64,000 nucleotides of DNA from Ensifer sp. IC3342 (lineage in GTDB: Bacteria > Pseudomonadota > Alphaproteobacteria > Rhizobiales > Rhizobiaceae). Shown here in pieces: positions 16,131-26,828 of the stretch. A program made the position numbers and the translations under genes. Where the stretch lies: positions 1-64,000 of the forward strand of contig NZ_JADYVE010000005.1 in NCBI RefSeq assembly GCF_020193655.1. Reading direction: 5' to 3'. Positions within the stretch are counted from its first letter, which is position 1, and every line of letters starts with the position of its first letter. The notes beneath the pieces were generated by a model. It was given only the letters and a program-made list of their open reading frames with translations, was not told where the DNA came from and searched no databases.

Positions 16131-16152
16131 CCTGGATCCCCTGAGATCCAGG
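16131..16152 (+). other. Hairpin between thuE and thuF
   Basis: CCTGGATC (16131-16138) pairs with GATCCAGG (16145-16152) around a 6-base loop, with no T tract after it. A stem here, about 60 bases before thuF, could protect the thuE message or attenuate read-through. Such a stem is commonly used to produce more binding protein than permease. Confidence 0.5.
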
Positions 16153-16213
16153 GAACCATGCAGCAGGTCGAACGTTCCGCCCAGAGCTGGACGCCAACCA
16201 GTGAGCTCGTGTC

Positions 16214-17193
16214 ATGACCGAAGTTTCTCTCGCGGGGCCGCCGTCTGCGATTGCGGGCAAGGGGATCGGCTCCGATCTCCAGGCGCAGCGTCTGCGCTCG
16301 GCCTGGATTTTCCTGGCGCCGACCTTGCTGGTGCTGGCCATGGTCGCCGGCTGGCCGCTCGTCCGCACCATCTATTTCAGCTTCACCAACGCCTCGCTGA
16401 CCAATCTCTCGGCCGCCGAGTTGGTCGGCCTGCAGAACTATCTCTCCTGGGTGACGTTGAAGAGCGGGCGCACCATCTACCGAGGCCTGCTCGCCGACCC
16501 CGCCTGGTGGAACGCGGTGTGGAACACGCTGAGGTTCACCGTAATCTCGGTCAGCATCGAAACGGCGCTGGGCCTGATCGTGGCGCTCGTGCTCAATGCG
16601 CGGTTTCCCGGACGCGGCCTCGTGCGCGCCGCGATCCTTATCCCGTGGGCGATCCCGACGATCGTCTCCGCCAAAATGTGGGCATGGATGCTCAACGACC
16701 AGTTCGGCATCCTCAACGACGTCCTGCTCGGCCTCGGCCTGATCAGCCAGAAGATCGCCTGGACCGCGAGCCCCGATACCGCGATGATCGCGGTGCTGAT
16801 CGTCGATGTCTGGAAGACGACGCCTTTCATGGCGCTCCTGATTCTCGCCGGCCTGCAGATGGTGCCGGGAGATATCTACGAGGCCACGAAGATCGACGGT
16901 GTTCATCCGGTCAAGGTTTTCTGGCGCATCACCCTGCCGCTGATCCGCCCCGCACTGATGGTCGCGGTCATTTTCCGCATGCTGGACGCGCTGCGCATTT
17001 TCGATCTGATCTACGTGCTGACACCGAATAACGCGCAGACGAAGACGATGTCGGTGCTCGCTCGCGAGAACCTTTTCGATTTCGACAAGTTTGCCTACGG
17101 CGCTGCCGCATCGACCATGCTGTTCCTCATCATCGCGGCGATCACCGTGCTTTACATGTGGTTCGGGCGCCTTAACCTGGAAGGCGAACGCTG

Positions 17194-17194
<1 letters not shown>
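16214..17194 (+). CDS. thuF: ThuF, trehalose ABC transporter permease (MalF type)
   Basis: This 326-residue inner-membrane permease has about six membrane segments after a cytoplasmic N terminus (LRSAWIFLAPTLLVLAMVAG first). The EAA loop that contacts the ATPase is visible as DIYEATKIDGVHPVKVFWRI at about residues 217-236. It forms a heterodimer with ThuG, whose ATG overlaps the ThuF stop codon. Homology and operon order assign it to the thu system. Confidence 0.9.
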
Positions 17195-18024
<830 letters not shown>

Positions 18025-18085
18025 GGCGGACAAGGAAACTGTGGGCGGCTCCCCACTCGCATCCCGCTTGATTTAGGAGAAGGAA

Positions 18086-19114
18086 ATGGCAGAGCTACAA
18101 TTGCGGGACATTCGCAAGTCCTTTGGCTCCTTCGAGGTTATCAAAGGCGTCAGCATGGACATCCGGACGGGGGAATTCATGGTCTTCGTCGGGCCGTCCG
18201 GCTGCGGCAAGTCCACGCTGCTCCGGCTGATTGCGGGCCTGGAAGAAATCACCTCCGGAACGCTGGCCTTCGACGGGCAGATCGTCAATCAGCTCGCCCC
18301 ATCCCGCCGTGGTATTGCCATGGTGTTTCAGTCTTATGCGCTTTATCCGCATATGACAGTCTTCGACAACATGGCCTTCGGCATGCAGCTCGCCGGCAAG
18401 GACAAGGAACAATGCAGGAAAAGGGTCGAAGCGGCGGCCGAAATGCTGCAGCTTACCCCCTATCTCAAGCGCCTGCCCCGCCAGCTCTCCGGCGGGCAGC
18501 GGCAGCGCGTGGCGATCGGCCGTGCGATCGTGCGCGACCCGAAGGTCTTCCTTTTCGACGAGCCGCTTTCCAATCTCGATGCGGCGCTGCGTGTGGCGAC
18601 CCGCATCGAGATCGCAAGACTTCATCGCAGCATGCACAACACGACGATGATCTATGTCACGCACGACCAGGTGGAGGCGATGACGCTCGCCGACCGGATT
18701 TGCGTCTTGAGGGACGGGTTGGTGGAACAGATCGGCACGCCGCTTGAAGTCTATGAAAGCCCGAATTCGATCTTTGTCGCCGGTTTCATCGGCTCACCGA
18801 AGATGAACTTCCTGGCCGGGCCCTTCGCGGAACCCTACGAGGCGCAAACGATCGGCATCAGGGCGGAACATCTGGAGATCGTCGAGGTCGCCGGGCAATG
18901 GAACGGAACGATCGTCCACGCCGAGATGCTCGGTTCCGACAGCTATGTTTATATCGATATCGGCGCAGGCGAGCCGGTGATCGTCCGCGAAAGCGGGATC
19001 TCCAGGCATCTGCCCGGGCAAACCGTGCAGATTTCCCCGGCCGCCGGCCACATCCATCGCTTTGATGCAGCAGGACGCGCGATCGGCCGCACGGAATTGC
19101 GCGGCGCGGCGTAA
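18086..19114 (+). CDS. thuK: ThuK, trehalose ABC transporter ATPase (MalK/UgpC type)
   Basis: This 342-residue ATPase has Walker [10 protein letters not shown] (about 36-44), Q-loop FQSYALYPH, signature [14 protein letters not shown], Walker [13 protein letters not shown] and switch His in [11 protein letters not shown]-terminal TOBE regulatory domain ([11 protein letters not shown] onward) follows. It powers ThuEFG. Some 60 bases and an AGGAGAAGG ribosome site separate it from thuG. Confidence 0.92.
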   Translation: MAELQLRDIRKSFGSFEVIKGVSMDIRTGEFMVFVGPSGCGKSTLLRLIAGLEEITSGTLAFDGQIVNQLAPSRRGIAMVFQSYALYPHMTVFDNMAFGMQLAGKDKEQCRKRVEAAAEMLQLTPYLKRLPRQLSGGQRQRVAIGRAIVRDPKVFLFDEPLSNLDAALRVATRIEIARLHRSMHNTTMIYVTHDQVEAMTLADRICVLRDGLVEQIGTPLEVYESPNSIFVAGFIGSPKMNFLAGPFAEPYEAQTIGIRAEHLEIVEVAGQWNGTIVHAEMLGSDSYVYIDIGAGEPVIVRESGISRHLPGQTVQISPAAGHIHRFDAAGRAIGRTELRGAA

Positions 19115-19183
19115 CCTCGCCGTAAATTCACCACCAGACAAGGGCATCCGGCAGCGGATGCAGTAACCACGAGGAGAATGACC

Positions 19184-19969
19184 TTGGCTATCAACACCAT
19201 CGTGTGGGGTGAGAACATCCACGAGCAGACGAATGCGGTGGTTCGGGAGATTTACCCGAACGGCATGCACAACACGATCGCGGCGGCGCTCAACGAGGAT
19301 CCGGCGGTTGCCGCGACGACGGCGACCTTGCAGGAGCCGGAGCATGGGTTGAGCGAAGAACGGCTCGCTTCGACCGACGTGCTCGTCTGGTGGGGCCACA
19401 AGGATCACGGTGCCGTCGACGACCGCGTCGTCGAGCGGGTGGCCAAGCGGGTGTGGGAAGGCATGGGGCTGATCGTGCTCCACTCCGGCCATTTCTCCAA
19501 GGTGTTCAAGCGGCTGATGGGTACGCCCTGCGCACTCAAATGGCGCGAGGCGGGCGAGCGCGAGCGTGTCTGGGTCGTCAATCCGCGCCATCCGATCGCC
19601 GCCGGTCTCGGCGAGAATTTCGTGCTGGAAAACGAGGAAATGTATGGCGAGCAGTTTTCCGTGCCGGAGCCGCTGGAGACGGTGTTCATCTCCTGGTTTG
19701 CTGGAGGCGAGGTGTTCCGCTCGGGGCTGACCTGGCGGCGCGGCGCCGGCAACATCTTCTATTTCCGTCCCGGCCACGAAACCTATCCGACCTATCACGA
19801 TGCAACGGTGCAGACGGTGCTGCGCAACGCGGTGAAATGGGCGCACAATCCGCAGGGGACGTATAAGGCGATCCACGACGCGCCGAACGTCCCGGTGGAG
19901 AAGGCTCTGGAGCCGATCGTCGAGCGCGGGCCGAAGCTGCACCAGGCAGGCGAAGCAGGATATCGATGA
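19184..19969 (+). CDS. thuA: ThuA, trehalose utilisation protein
   Basis: This 261-residue protein belongs to the ThuA family, whose fold resembles class I glutamine amidotransferases. In rhizobia ThuA works with ThuB in breakdown of trehalose and related disaccharides through 3-keto derivatives. The conserved opening [20 protein letters not shown] and [15 protein letters not shown] segment [18 protein letters not shown] are present. I prefer the TTG at 19184, because GAGGAG ends 7 bases upstream. The ATG at 19178 would leave only one base between them. Confidence 0.85.
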   Translation: MAINTIVWGENIHEQTNAVVREIYPNGMHNTIAAALNEDPAVAATTATLQEPEHGLSEERLASTDVLVWWGHKDHGAVDDRVVERVAKRVWEGMGLIVLHSGHFSKVFKRLMGTPCALKWREAGERERVWVVNPRHPIAAGLGENFVLENEEMYGEQFSVPEPLETVFISWFAGGEVFRSGLTWRRGAGNIFYFRPGHETYPTYHDATVQTVLRNAVKWAHNPQGTYKAIHDAPNVPVEKALEPIVERGPKLHQAGEAGYR

Positions 19970-19977
19970 GGTCCATC

Positions 19978-21066
19978 ATGCGTTTGCTTATTCTCGGAAC
20001 CGGCGGCATGGGCAACAGCCATGCGCTCGCCTTTGCCAAGATCGATGGCGTCGAGCTTGTCGCCGCCGTCGACGTCGACCCGTCGCGGGCGCGCGCCTTT
20101 GCCGACACGCACGGCATTGCCCGCGTCTTCACCTCGCTTGAAGACGCGATCGATTGGGGCGAATTCGACGCGGCGACCAACGTCACGCCGGACAAGGCCC
20201 ATCATCCGACGACGCTGGCCCTGATCGCCGCCGGCAAGCACGTGCTGTGCGAAAAGCCGCTGGCGGAAAACTACGACAAGGCCGCCGAAATGGCCGAAGC
20301 CGCCGAGCGCGCCGGTGTCGTCAACATGGTGAATCTCACCTACCGCAATGTCGCGCCGCTTCAGCGGGCACGCGAACTGGTGCTTGCGGGCGAAATCGGC
20401 AGGGTGCGTCACCTCGAAGCCTCCTATTTGCAGAGCTGGCTGGTGTCGAAGGCCTGGGGCGACTGGGCGAGCGAATCGAAATGGCTGTGGCGGCTGTCAA
20501 CCAAGCACGGCTCCAACGGCGTGCTCGGCGATGTCGGAATCCATATCCTCGACTTCGCCGGCTATGGCGCCGGCAGCGCGGTCGAGCGGGTCTTTGCCCG
20601 GCTGAAGGCGTTCGACAAGGCACCCGACAACCGCATCGGCGAGTACGACCTTGATGCGAACGACAGCTTCGCGATGACGGCGGAGTTCGAGAACGGCGCC
20701 ATGGGCGTGATCCATGCCAGCCGCTGGGCGACGGGGCACCTCAACGAGTTGAGGCTGAGGCTGCACGGCGACAAGGGCGCGCTGGAGGTGATCCATTCAC
20801 CCGACGGCTCGCTCCTCAAGGCCTGCCTCGGCCCCGATGTCGAAAAGGCGATCTGGCGCGAGCTCGACGCCGGGACGGTGCCGACCAATTACCAGCGCTT
20901 CGCCGAGGCGGTCGCAGCCGGTCAAACTGTCGAACCCACCTTCCGCCATGCCGCCAATCTGCAGAAGGTGCTCGATGTTGCCATCGAAACCGAAAAGGAA
21001 AGGCGCGAACTGGAAGTTGCGGACGCGCTTTCGAACGAGGAACAACGCGCGGTCGTCGGAGGTTGA
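19978..21066 (+). CDS. thuB: ThuB, Gfo/Idh/MocA-family sugar oxidoreductase
   Basis: This 362-residue NAD(P)-dependent oxidoreductase has the N-terminal Rossmann motif MRLLILGTGGMGNSHA, then KHVLCEKPLAENYDKAAEM, which contains the conserved EKP of the family. The C-terminal domain follows from about residue 125. With ThuA it oxidises the disaccharide at C3 in the trehalose pathway known from S. meliloti. The ATG at 19978 follows the thuA stop closely. It ends the thu operon and is followed by three stem-loops. Confidence 0.88.
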   Translation: MRLLILGTGGMGNSHALAFAKIDGVELVAAVDVDPSRARAFADTHGIARVFTSLEDAIDWGEFDAATNVTPDKAHHPTTLALIAAGKHVLCEKPLAENYDKAAEMAEAAERAGVVNMVNLTYRNVAPLQRARELVLAGEIGRVRHLEASYLQSWLVSKAWGDWASESKWLWRLSTKHGSNGVLGDVGIHILDFAGYGAGSAVERVFARLKAFDKAPDNRIGEYDLDANDSFAMTAEFENGAMGVIHASRWATGHLNELRLRLHGDKGALEVIHSPDGSLLKACLGPDVEKAIWRELDAGTVPTNYQRFAEAVAAGQTVEPTFRHAANLQKVLDVAIETEKERRELEVADALSNEEQRAVVGG

Positions 21067-21249
21067 CGACACGGCGACGACTTAAGCAAACATGCAGCAG
21101 CTGGTTTCGCTGGACGCGGGGAGGACAGTTCCGATTGAAAAGCCGAGCGCTCCCCGCGCGTTCCTCTGAACGCGCATCGCTCTCACGCAATTCCGGGGAA
21201 GGTGCGTAGCGGCTTTCCGTCCGGAATTGCGCACGTTGAAAGTGTCGGA

Positions 21250-21388
21250 TCATTTCACTGTTTCATTGAAACGGTGAAATGACCTAAAGCGCGTCGCGTT
21301 CAATCGGACTCATGCGACGCGCTTTAGGTCCTTGTTTCTTATGCATGTCGTTGTCCCAAAACCGCTGACGCTTTTGGGCGACATGCAT
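21250..21388. repeat. Cluster of three stem-loops downstream of thuB, including family B copy 1
   Basis: Stem 1 is TCATTTCAC (21250-21258) with GTGAAATGA (21274-21282), with an inner GTTTC/GAAAC pairing. Stem 2 is a perfect 16-bp stem, ACCTAAAGCGCGTCGC (21282-21297) and its complement at 21314-21329. Stem 3, ATGCATGTCG (21341-21350) with CGACATGCAT (21379-21388) plus inner CCAAAA/TTTTGG, is the family B element. They fill the 320 bases between the convergent thuB and SPW-repeat genes. Confidence 0.75.
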
Positions 21389-21747
21389 TAGGCATGCGAC
21401 TGCGGGTGGCGATAGTCCCAGACAGCCCAGGCCGACAATGCCGCGACGAGCACGCCAAGAATGACGTGTGTCCACATCGCGTTTATGTTTGCCACGAAGC
21501 CGAGCAGCCAGGGAGACACGATCAGCCAGAGGCCGATCACCATGTTCACCCATTCCTCCCATTCTGCGAAGGCCGAGAGCGCCGCAATCGCCAGCGCACC
21601 AAGGACGATGCCGGCGATCCAGGCGTTCCAGGTCGGCACGGCCTCAGCCGCAAATCCGATGACCCAGGGAGAGAGGAACAAGCACACCCCAAGGACCAGG
21701 TTGGCCCAGTCCTGGGCCCTTTTTCCCGCAATGAGAGTGTTTGGCAT
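21388..21747 (-). CDS. SPW-repeat inner-membrane protein
   Basis: This is a 119-residue membrane protein with four predicted helices and two copies of the SPW repeat: LVLGVCLFLSPWVIGF and MVIGLWLIVSPWLLGF. The family is widespread in rhizobia with no established function. GGAGG 5 bases upstream supports the ATG at 21747. The stop codon abuts the family B palindrome. Confidence 0.85.
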   Translation of the reverse strand: MPNTLIAGKRAQDWANLVLGVCLFLSPWVIGFAAEAVPTWNAWIAGIVLGALAIAALSAFAEWEEWVNMVIGLWLIVSPWLLGFVANINAMWTHVILGVLVAALSAWAVWDYRHPQSHA

Positions 21748-21918
21748 GACAACCTCCACATATGAAGCTTGACCAAAGCGTCACCCTCGCGTGCGCCTTA
21801 CGTTTCAGCTCCGCTGCCAAAGTTCGCACGGTCGCTGTAACGCTTTGAATTGCTGAAGTAATTTTACGCTCAAATCGGACCCAATTCAAGAAATCCCGCA
21901 ACACACGGATTTTATGGA
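21748..21918. other. Intergenic region upstream of the SPW-repeat gene
   Basis: A degenerate family A fragment (CGCTGTAACGCTTTGAATT and nearby) lies around 21834-21895. No gene is seen. Confidence 0.45.
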
Positions 21919-22062
21919 TTATTTGTCCCGAAATTCGCGCATCATTTCCCTGAGGCCGCGATTGAGGTGTTTGTCCCGGCGGACAACCATCGCCAGCGAG
22001 CGATTGAGTTTCGGGGCAAGAGGGTAGAAAGCCAGCGAATCTTGCCCGAGCAAGGAACGTTC
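21919..22062 (-). pseudogene. C-terminal remnant of a LysR-family regulator
   Basis: The last 47 codons before the stop read as the end of a LysR-type regulator: SLAFYPLAPKLNRSLAMVVR followed by RDKHLNRGLREMMREFRDK, the common closing strand-helix of the effector domain. Nothing upstream continues the homology. Codons before about 22062 run into unrelated sequence that abuts the MFS remnant. No start or DNA-binding domain is present, so this is a decayed fragment. Confidence 0.6.
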
Positions 22063-22084
22063 GCCGTCATCTTCGCATAATGAG

Positions 22085-22459
22085 TTGGAATTGCTAGATT
22101 TTATCGGCGTAATTGCCGCTGCCGGGCTGCCGTTCGCGTTCGCCATAGGGCTGGCGTGGGGCGGGCACTCGCTTGGCGCAGCCGCCTTCGCCGTGACCTA
22201 CGGCGTCAGCATCGGGCTTTTCACCACCGTGCGCGGCCTGCAGCCGCTGCAGCTCTTCGACACTCGTGCTTACAGCAGGCTTTCGGGCTGGATGCTGGCG
22301 CCGGCGTTCTTCGCTTCGGCACTGGCGCCTTTGCTCTATGCGGGCATCATCGAAAGCCAGGGGAGCGGTGCCGCGTTGCGCTTCTCGCTCGTCCTGGCAT
22401 TCGGCACCTTTGTCTCCGCGGTTCTGATATCGCAGCTCTATGGTCAAGAGGCGCGATAG
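22085..22459 (+). pseudogene. C-terminal remnant of an MFS transporter
   Basis: About 124 codons encode four hydrophobic segments with the look of the last third of a major-facilitator protein: FIGVIAAAGLPFAFAIGLAW, SLGAAAFAVTYGVSIGLFTT, then DTRAYSRLSGWMLAPAFFAS and a final VLAFGTFVSAVLISQLYG. No ATG or ribosome site precedes it, only a TTG, and the N-terminal eight helices are missing. Interpreted as the surviving tail of a deleted gene. A translated small membrane protein cannot be excluded. Confidence 0.55.
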
Positions 22460-22498
22460 GCATCTGCAGGTTCATCACGCTCGAAGCGGTCGCGCCGT

Positions 22499-23299
22499 TC
22501 AGAGACCCGCCACCTTCTTCAGGTCTTCGATCGCACCGGGTGCGGCGGCGAGAACGGCAGCGCCCTTGGTGAGACGCTCGCCCTCGACGGGGAAGGGCAG
22601 ATACCAGCCGCCCGCTTCCTTGACGAGGCAATAGCCGGCGAGGCAATCCCAGGCATGCATGTAGGGCTCGTAATAGCCGACGAGGCGGCCGGCGGCGACA
22701 TAGGCGAGCATCAGCGCGCCGGAGCCGTTGCGTACGAAATTGCCGCCGGCTTCAAGCAGCTTCTCGACCATTTTGCCGACGAAGGCCGGCGTCACGTGAT
22801 TGTTGGCGCCGATGCCGGTGACGCCGTTGCGAATAGTACGTGAGGCGTCGAGCGACAACAGCTTGCCGTTGAGCCGGGCGCCGCGGCCAAGTGCTGCTGC
22901 ATAAAGTTCATCGTGGCAGGGCGCCGAGATCACGCCGACCACCGGTACGCCCTCATGGAGAAGGGCGATCGAAACGCACCAGTTCGGCATGCCATTGAGG
23001 AAGGGGCTGGTGCCGTCGATCGGATCAATGACCCAGGTGAAGCCAGAACGTCCCGGCTCCAGGCCGTATTCCTCGCCGAGCAAGCCATCGTCGGGATAGG
23101 ATTCCGCGAAACGGGTACGGACGAGATTCTCCACCTCGCGATCGGCGATCGAGACGACATCCTGCGGATCCCGCTTCGTCTCGACGACCAGCGTCTCGCG
23201 CCGGTTGAAATAGTCGAGCGCGACGGCCCCTGCCTCGCGTGCCACCGCTTCGGCAAGGGCCAATCGGGTTTCGAGCCCGGAAGGGTCGTGTGACGTCAT
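22499..23299 (-). CDS. Inositol monophosphatase-family phosphatase
   Basis: This 266-residue Mg-dependent phosphatase has the family metal-site motifs GLLGEEYG (about 73-80), WVIDPIDGTSPFLNG (about 89-103) and YMHAWDCLAGYCLVKEAGG (about 214-232). Such enzymes remove phosphate from inositol phosphate, histidinol phosphate, sugar phosphates or PAP. It is the last gene of a four-gene minus-strand operon, 52 bases after the ATPase, with an importer whose closest relatives carry sugar phosphates. A role in dephosphorylating the imported substrate is plausible but inferred. Confidence 0.85.
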   Translation of the reverse strand: MTSHDPSGLETRLALAEAVAREAGAVALDYFNRRETLVVETKRDPQDVVSIADREVENLVRTRFAESYPDDGLLGEEYGLEPGRSGFTWVIDPIDGTSPFLNGMPNWCVSIALLHEGVPVVGVISAPCHDELYAAALGRGARLNGKLLSLDASRTIRNGVTGIGANNHVTPAFVGKMVEKLLEAGGNFVRNGSGALMLAYVAAGRLVGYYEPYMHAWDCLAGYCLVKEAGGWYLPFPVEGERLTKGAAVLAAAPGAIEDLKKVAGL

Positions 23300-23351
23300 G
23301 AAGCTTTCCTTGGTCTTGGTTTAAAAATCCGGTTTCTCGCAGAATGCGAGG

Positions 23352-24413
23352 TCAACCGTTGATGATGGCGATGCCACGCTCCTTGAAGCCGATCGCGACA
23401 TCCGTTGCCGGGGCAAGCGCTCTTTCGACGGCGGGATCGACAACGAAGAGCGTGCCGGCGGCCGTCTTCACCTCGTATTCGACATGATCGCCGAGATAGG
23501 CGGCATGGGTGATGCGGCCGGAAAACGCGCCGTCTCTTGCGGGTTCCAGCGTGATCGCGTTCGGCCGTACGGCGAGCTTCGCCGGCCCGGGTAGGATATC
23601 GCGCCCCGGCACGCGATGCGTCAGCGCCTCGACGCGGATCGTCGCATCGCCGCCCTCGACCGCGAGGACATCGCAGGAAACGACATTGGCCTCACCCATG
23701 AAATCGGCAATGAAGGACGATGCCGGTGCCTCATAGAGATCGCGGGGCGCCCCTTCCTGGGCGATGTGTCCGTCCTTCATGACGATGATGCGGTCCGAGA
23801 CGGCAAGCGCCTCGTCCTGGTCGTGCGTGACGTAGACGGCGGTGAAGCCGAGCCGCTGCTGCAGTTCGCGGATCTCAGTCCTGACGCGGCGGCGCAGCCG
23901 CGCATCGAGATTCGACAGCGGCTCGTCGAGGAGCAGCACCTGCGGTTCGAGCACCAGCGCGCGGGCGACGGCGACACGCTGCTGCTGTCCGCCGGAAAGC
24001 TCGGCCGGCAGGCGCCCGCCCATGCCCGCGAGGCCGACGAGCGCCAGCCCGTCCCCGGCCCGCTCGCGCGCTTCCTTGCGCTTCAGGCCGGACGATTCAA
24101 GGCCGTAGGCGACGTTGTCGAGCGCCGTCATGTGGGGAAACAGCGCGTAGGACTGGAAGACCATGGAAACGTCGCGTTCATTCGCCGGCAGCATGGTCAC
24201 GTCCTTGCCGCCGATCAGGATGCGGCCGGATGTCGGATGCTCGAGGCCGGCCAGCATCCTGAGCGTCGTCGTCTTGCCGCAGCCGGATGGACCAAGCAGC
24301 GTCACCAGCGTGCCGGGCTCGATTGTCAGCGACAGGTCGTGGATGGCCGTGAAGGCGCCGAACTGCTTACGGACGTTCTGGAAGACGACAGAACCTGGAC
24401 CTTCGATGCTCAT
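23352..24413 (-). CDS. AfuC/FbpC-type ABC transporter ATPase
   Basis: This 353-residue ATPase has Walker A GPSGCGKTT, Q-loop FQSYALFPH, signature LSGGQQQRVAVARA, Walker [13 protein letters not shown] and switch YVTHDQDEA. A C-terminal TOBE-type domain follows. Its ATG overlaps the permease stop (ATGA), which indicates coupled translation. The family was first named for ferric iron uptake, but AfuABC members carry hexose phosphates. The neighbouring phosphatase favours a phosphorylated organic substrate here. Confidence 0.88.
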   Translation of the reverse strand: MSIEGPGSVVFQNVRKQFGAFTAIHDLSLTIEPGTLVTLLGPSGCGKTTTLRMLAGLEHPTSGRILIGGKDVTMLPANERDVSMVFQSYALFPHMTALDNVAYGLESSGLKRKEARERAGDGLALVGLAGMGGRLPAELSGGQQQRVAVARALVLEPQVLLLDEPLSNLDARLRRRVRTEIRELQQRLGFTAVYVTHDQDEALAVSDRIIVMKDGHIAQEGAPRDLYEAPASSFIADFMGEANVVSCDVLAVEGGDATIRVEALTHRVPGRDILPGPAKLAVRPNAITLEPARDGAFSGRITHAAYLGDHVEYEVKTAAGTLFVVDPAVERALAPATDVAIGFKERGIAIING

Positions 24414-26638
24414 GCGGTTTTCTCCTGGCGAAGGGAAGCGGGCGTGGTTGCGGCAAGCGACTGCACGCGGTTCTCGCGCCTCAGCCGCCGCTCGCCGACA
24501 AGGAATTGGAAGCCGGCAATGACCGTGATCATTACCAGGATCAGCATCGAGGAGTAGGCAATCGCGACGCCGTACTCGCCATTCTCGACGAGGCCGACGA
24601 TATAGGAGGTCGCCATGTTGTACTCGGCGCTGACCAGGAAGATGACGGCGCTGATCGACGTGATTGCACGCACGAAGGAATAGACGAGTGCGGCGGTGAT
24701 CGCCGGGCGCAGCAACGGCAGGATCACCTTGCGGATCGTGCGGAAGCTGTCGGCCCTCAGCGTCAACGAAGCTTCGTCGAGGCTGCGGTCGAGCTGGCTC
24801 ATAGCTGCGACGCCACCGCGCACGCCGACCGGCATGTTGCGGAACACGAAGCAGGCGATCAGGATCAGGGCGCTGCCGGTCATTTCCAGCGGCGGCAGGT
24901 TGAAGGCCATGATGTAGCTGATGCCGATGACCGTGCCGGGGATGGCAAAGCTCATCATCAGCGCGAATTCGAAGAGCTCGCGGCCGGCAAACTTCTGGCG
25001 GACGATCAGATAGGCGGTGAGAAGACCGACCGCAGCCGTCAACGGCGCCGAAATGAGGGCGATTTCCATGGTCGTCCAGAACGAGTTCCAGGCAACGCCG
25101 GTCCAGGCGATGGCGCCGTCGCGGAATTCGATCGAGAAGGCCTGGGCGTAGTGCGCGAGCGTCAGCGTGTTGTCGAGCCCCCAGGTCTTCACGAAACCGC
25201 CGATCAGGATCATGCCGTAGACGACAAGGGTGAAGAGCGCCCAGGGAATGACCAGCGCGTGGACGCCGACCGAGACCGAGCGGGGGAGGGCCGCATGCGC
25301 GCCGCTGTCGCCCTTGCCGGTGACGGTGGAGAAATTCTTGCCCGAAAGCCAGAGGCGCTGGGCGAGGAAGGCCGCAAGCGTGAATGTGAGCAGGATGATC
25401 GCAAGCACTGCAGCGCGCGAGGGATCGTTCTGCGAGCCGACGACGGCGAAGAAGATTTCCGTCGAAAGCACGCCGTGGCTGCCGCCGAGCACCAGCGGAT
25501 TGCCGAAGTCCGCCATGCTTTCGATGAAGCCGATGAGGAAGGCATTGGCGAGCCCGGGCTTCATCAAGGGCAGCGAGACGCGCCAGAAGGTCCGCCAGCG
25601 GCCGGCTCTCAGCGTCTGCGAGGCTTCCTCCATCGACGGGCTGACACCCTCGACGACACCGATCAGCACAAGGAAGGAGATCGGCGTGAAGGAGAGGACC
25701 TGGGCGATCCAGATGCCGGTAAGGCCATAGAGCCAGCGGCCGGGCTCGATACCGAGGAGCGCCGACATCGCCTGCGTCGCCACGCCGGAGCGACCGAAGA
25801 GCAGGGTGAGGGCCAGGCCGACGACGAAGGGCGGGGTGATGATCGGCAGCACCGTCAGGAGCCGCAGGCTCTTCTTGTAGCGAAAGCTGGTGCGGGTGGC
25901 GACGAGGGAGAAGGCGAGCCCGAGAACAGTCGAGCCGCCCGCCGTCATCACCGCCAGCCAGAAGGTGCGCCAGGCGACGCCGCAGCGCGCTCCGCCGATG
26001 ACGCAGTCGAGGCTCCAGATCGACGGGTCGACGATGTTGCGGGTGAAGCCGTCCGGGTTGAACGTGCCGTCGAAATCCTGGAAGGCGCCGACGAGCATGC
26101 TACCGACCGGATAGAAGACGAAGACAGCAACGAGAAAGACGAGGAGGGAAATCGCGCCGACGACGAAGGCGTCGCCCTTCATCGCGCCGCGCTCGGCAAG
26201 GCCGAAGGAAAAGATGAGGACGAAGACGAGCGCCGACAGCACCGCGCCGGCGCCCATGGAGGGCTGCCCGTCGGGGAGCGCGCCGAAAAGCGTTTCGCTG
26301 ATCGTCCAGGTCCAGCCGGTAAAGCCGATCGCCAGGCCCTGCAGCGCGAGAAAGACGATCCCGAGCGCGCCGGTCCAGGCGAGGAGAGTGCCGCGTCGCT
26401 GCGCATCACCGACAAAACGGCAGGCGCCGGCGAGGGCGAGCAACAGCGCCGGTGCCGCAAGCCACCACCGACCGTTCGCGATCTGCATCAGGCCGGGCGA
26501 AACCGACGCGTCACCCGGAAAATCGGTGAGCCAGCCGAAGCCGAAGAAGCCTCCCTCGATGCGGTACCAGGGTAGGACGAGAAAGGCCGCTAGCCCGAGC
26601 GCGAGGACGATATCCAGTCTGCGATTGCGGTTTTCCAT
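24410..26638 (-). CDS. AfuB-type fused double permease of an ABC importer
   Basis: At 742 residues this is a fusion of two permease units in one chain, as in FbpB/AfuB. The first unit has its EAA-like loop at VSPSMEEASQTLRAGRWRTF and the second at LDRSLDEASLTLRADSFRTI. About 14-16 membrane helices are predicted, including an N-terminal block of extra helices. It lies between the binding-protein gene and the ATPase gene. A hairpin (26785-26806) separates it from the binding-protein gene. Confidence 0.88.
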   Translation of the reverse strand: MENRNRRLDIVLALGLAAFLVLPWYRIEGGFFGFGWLTDFPGDASVSPGLMQIANGRWWLAAPALLLALAGACRFVGDAQRRGTLLAWTGALGIVFLALQGLAIGFTGWTWTISETLFGALPDGQPSMGAGAVLSALVFVLIFSFGLAERGAMKGDAFVVGAISLLVFLVAVFVFYPVGSMLVGAFQDFDGTFNPDGFTRNIVDPSIWSLDCVIGGARCGVAWRTFWLAVMTAGGSTVLGLAFSLVATRTSFRYKKSLRLLTVLPIITPPFVVGLALTLLFGRSGVATQAMSALLGIEPGRWLYGLTGIWIAQVLSFTPISFLVLIGVVEGVSPSMEEASQTLRAGRWRTFWRVSLPLMKPGLANAFLIGFIESMADFGNPLVLGGSHGVLSTEIFFAVVGSQNDPSRAAVLAIILLTFTLAAFLAQRLWLSGKNFSTVTGKGDSGAHAALPRSVSVGVHALVIPWALFTLVVYGMILIGGFVKTWGLDNTLTLAHYAQAFSIEFRDGAIAWTGVAWNSFWTTMEIALISAPLTAAVGLLTAYLIVRQKFAGRELFEFALMMSFAIPGTVIGISYIMAFNLPPLEMTGSALILIACFVFRNMPVGVRGGVAAMSQLDRSLDEASLTLRADSFRTIRKVILPLLRPAITAALVYSFVRAITSISAVIFLVSAEYNMATSYIVGLVENGEYGVAIAYSSMLILVMITVIAGFQFLVGERRLRRENRVQSLAATTPASLRQEKTA

Positions 26639-26784
26639 GGATCGCGTTTGCCTCGGGCCTTCGGGGTCGCGAGAATCTCGCCCGGCTCAATCCAGGCATC
26701 GATGCGACCGATTGCAAGGAAGTGTAGCGACATGCGCCGCCAGACTCGCCACCGCGCCATTCGTACGTTGCGGAGGTTTCGATT

Positions 26785-26806
26785 GGCCGGCGGGTTGCCG
26801 CCGGCC
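26785..26806 (-). other. Hairpin between the binding-protein and permease genes
   Basis: GGCCGGCGG (26785-26793) pairs perfectly with CCGCCGGCC (26798-26806) around a GTTG loop. It lies about 20 bases after the binding-protein stop in the direction of transcription and has no T tract. It probably stabilises the upstream message so that binding protein exceeds permease. Confidence 0.55.
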
Positions 26807-26828
26807 TCCATCTACAGGAATGATCAGA

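Noticed and set aside
24506..26575. A plus-strand open frame of about 689 codons antisense to the AfuB-type permease
   Set aside because: The minus strand encodes a normal fused permease. The antisense frame is highly charged low-complexity sequence.
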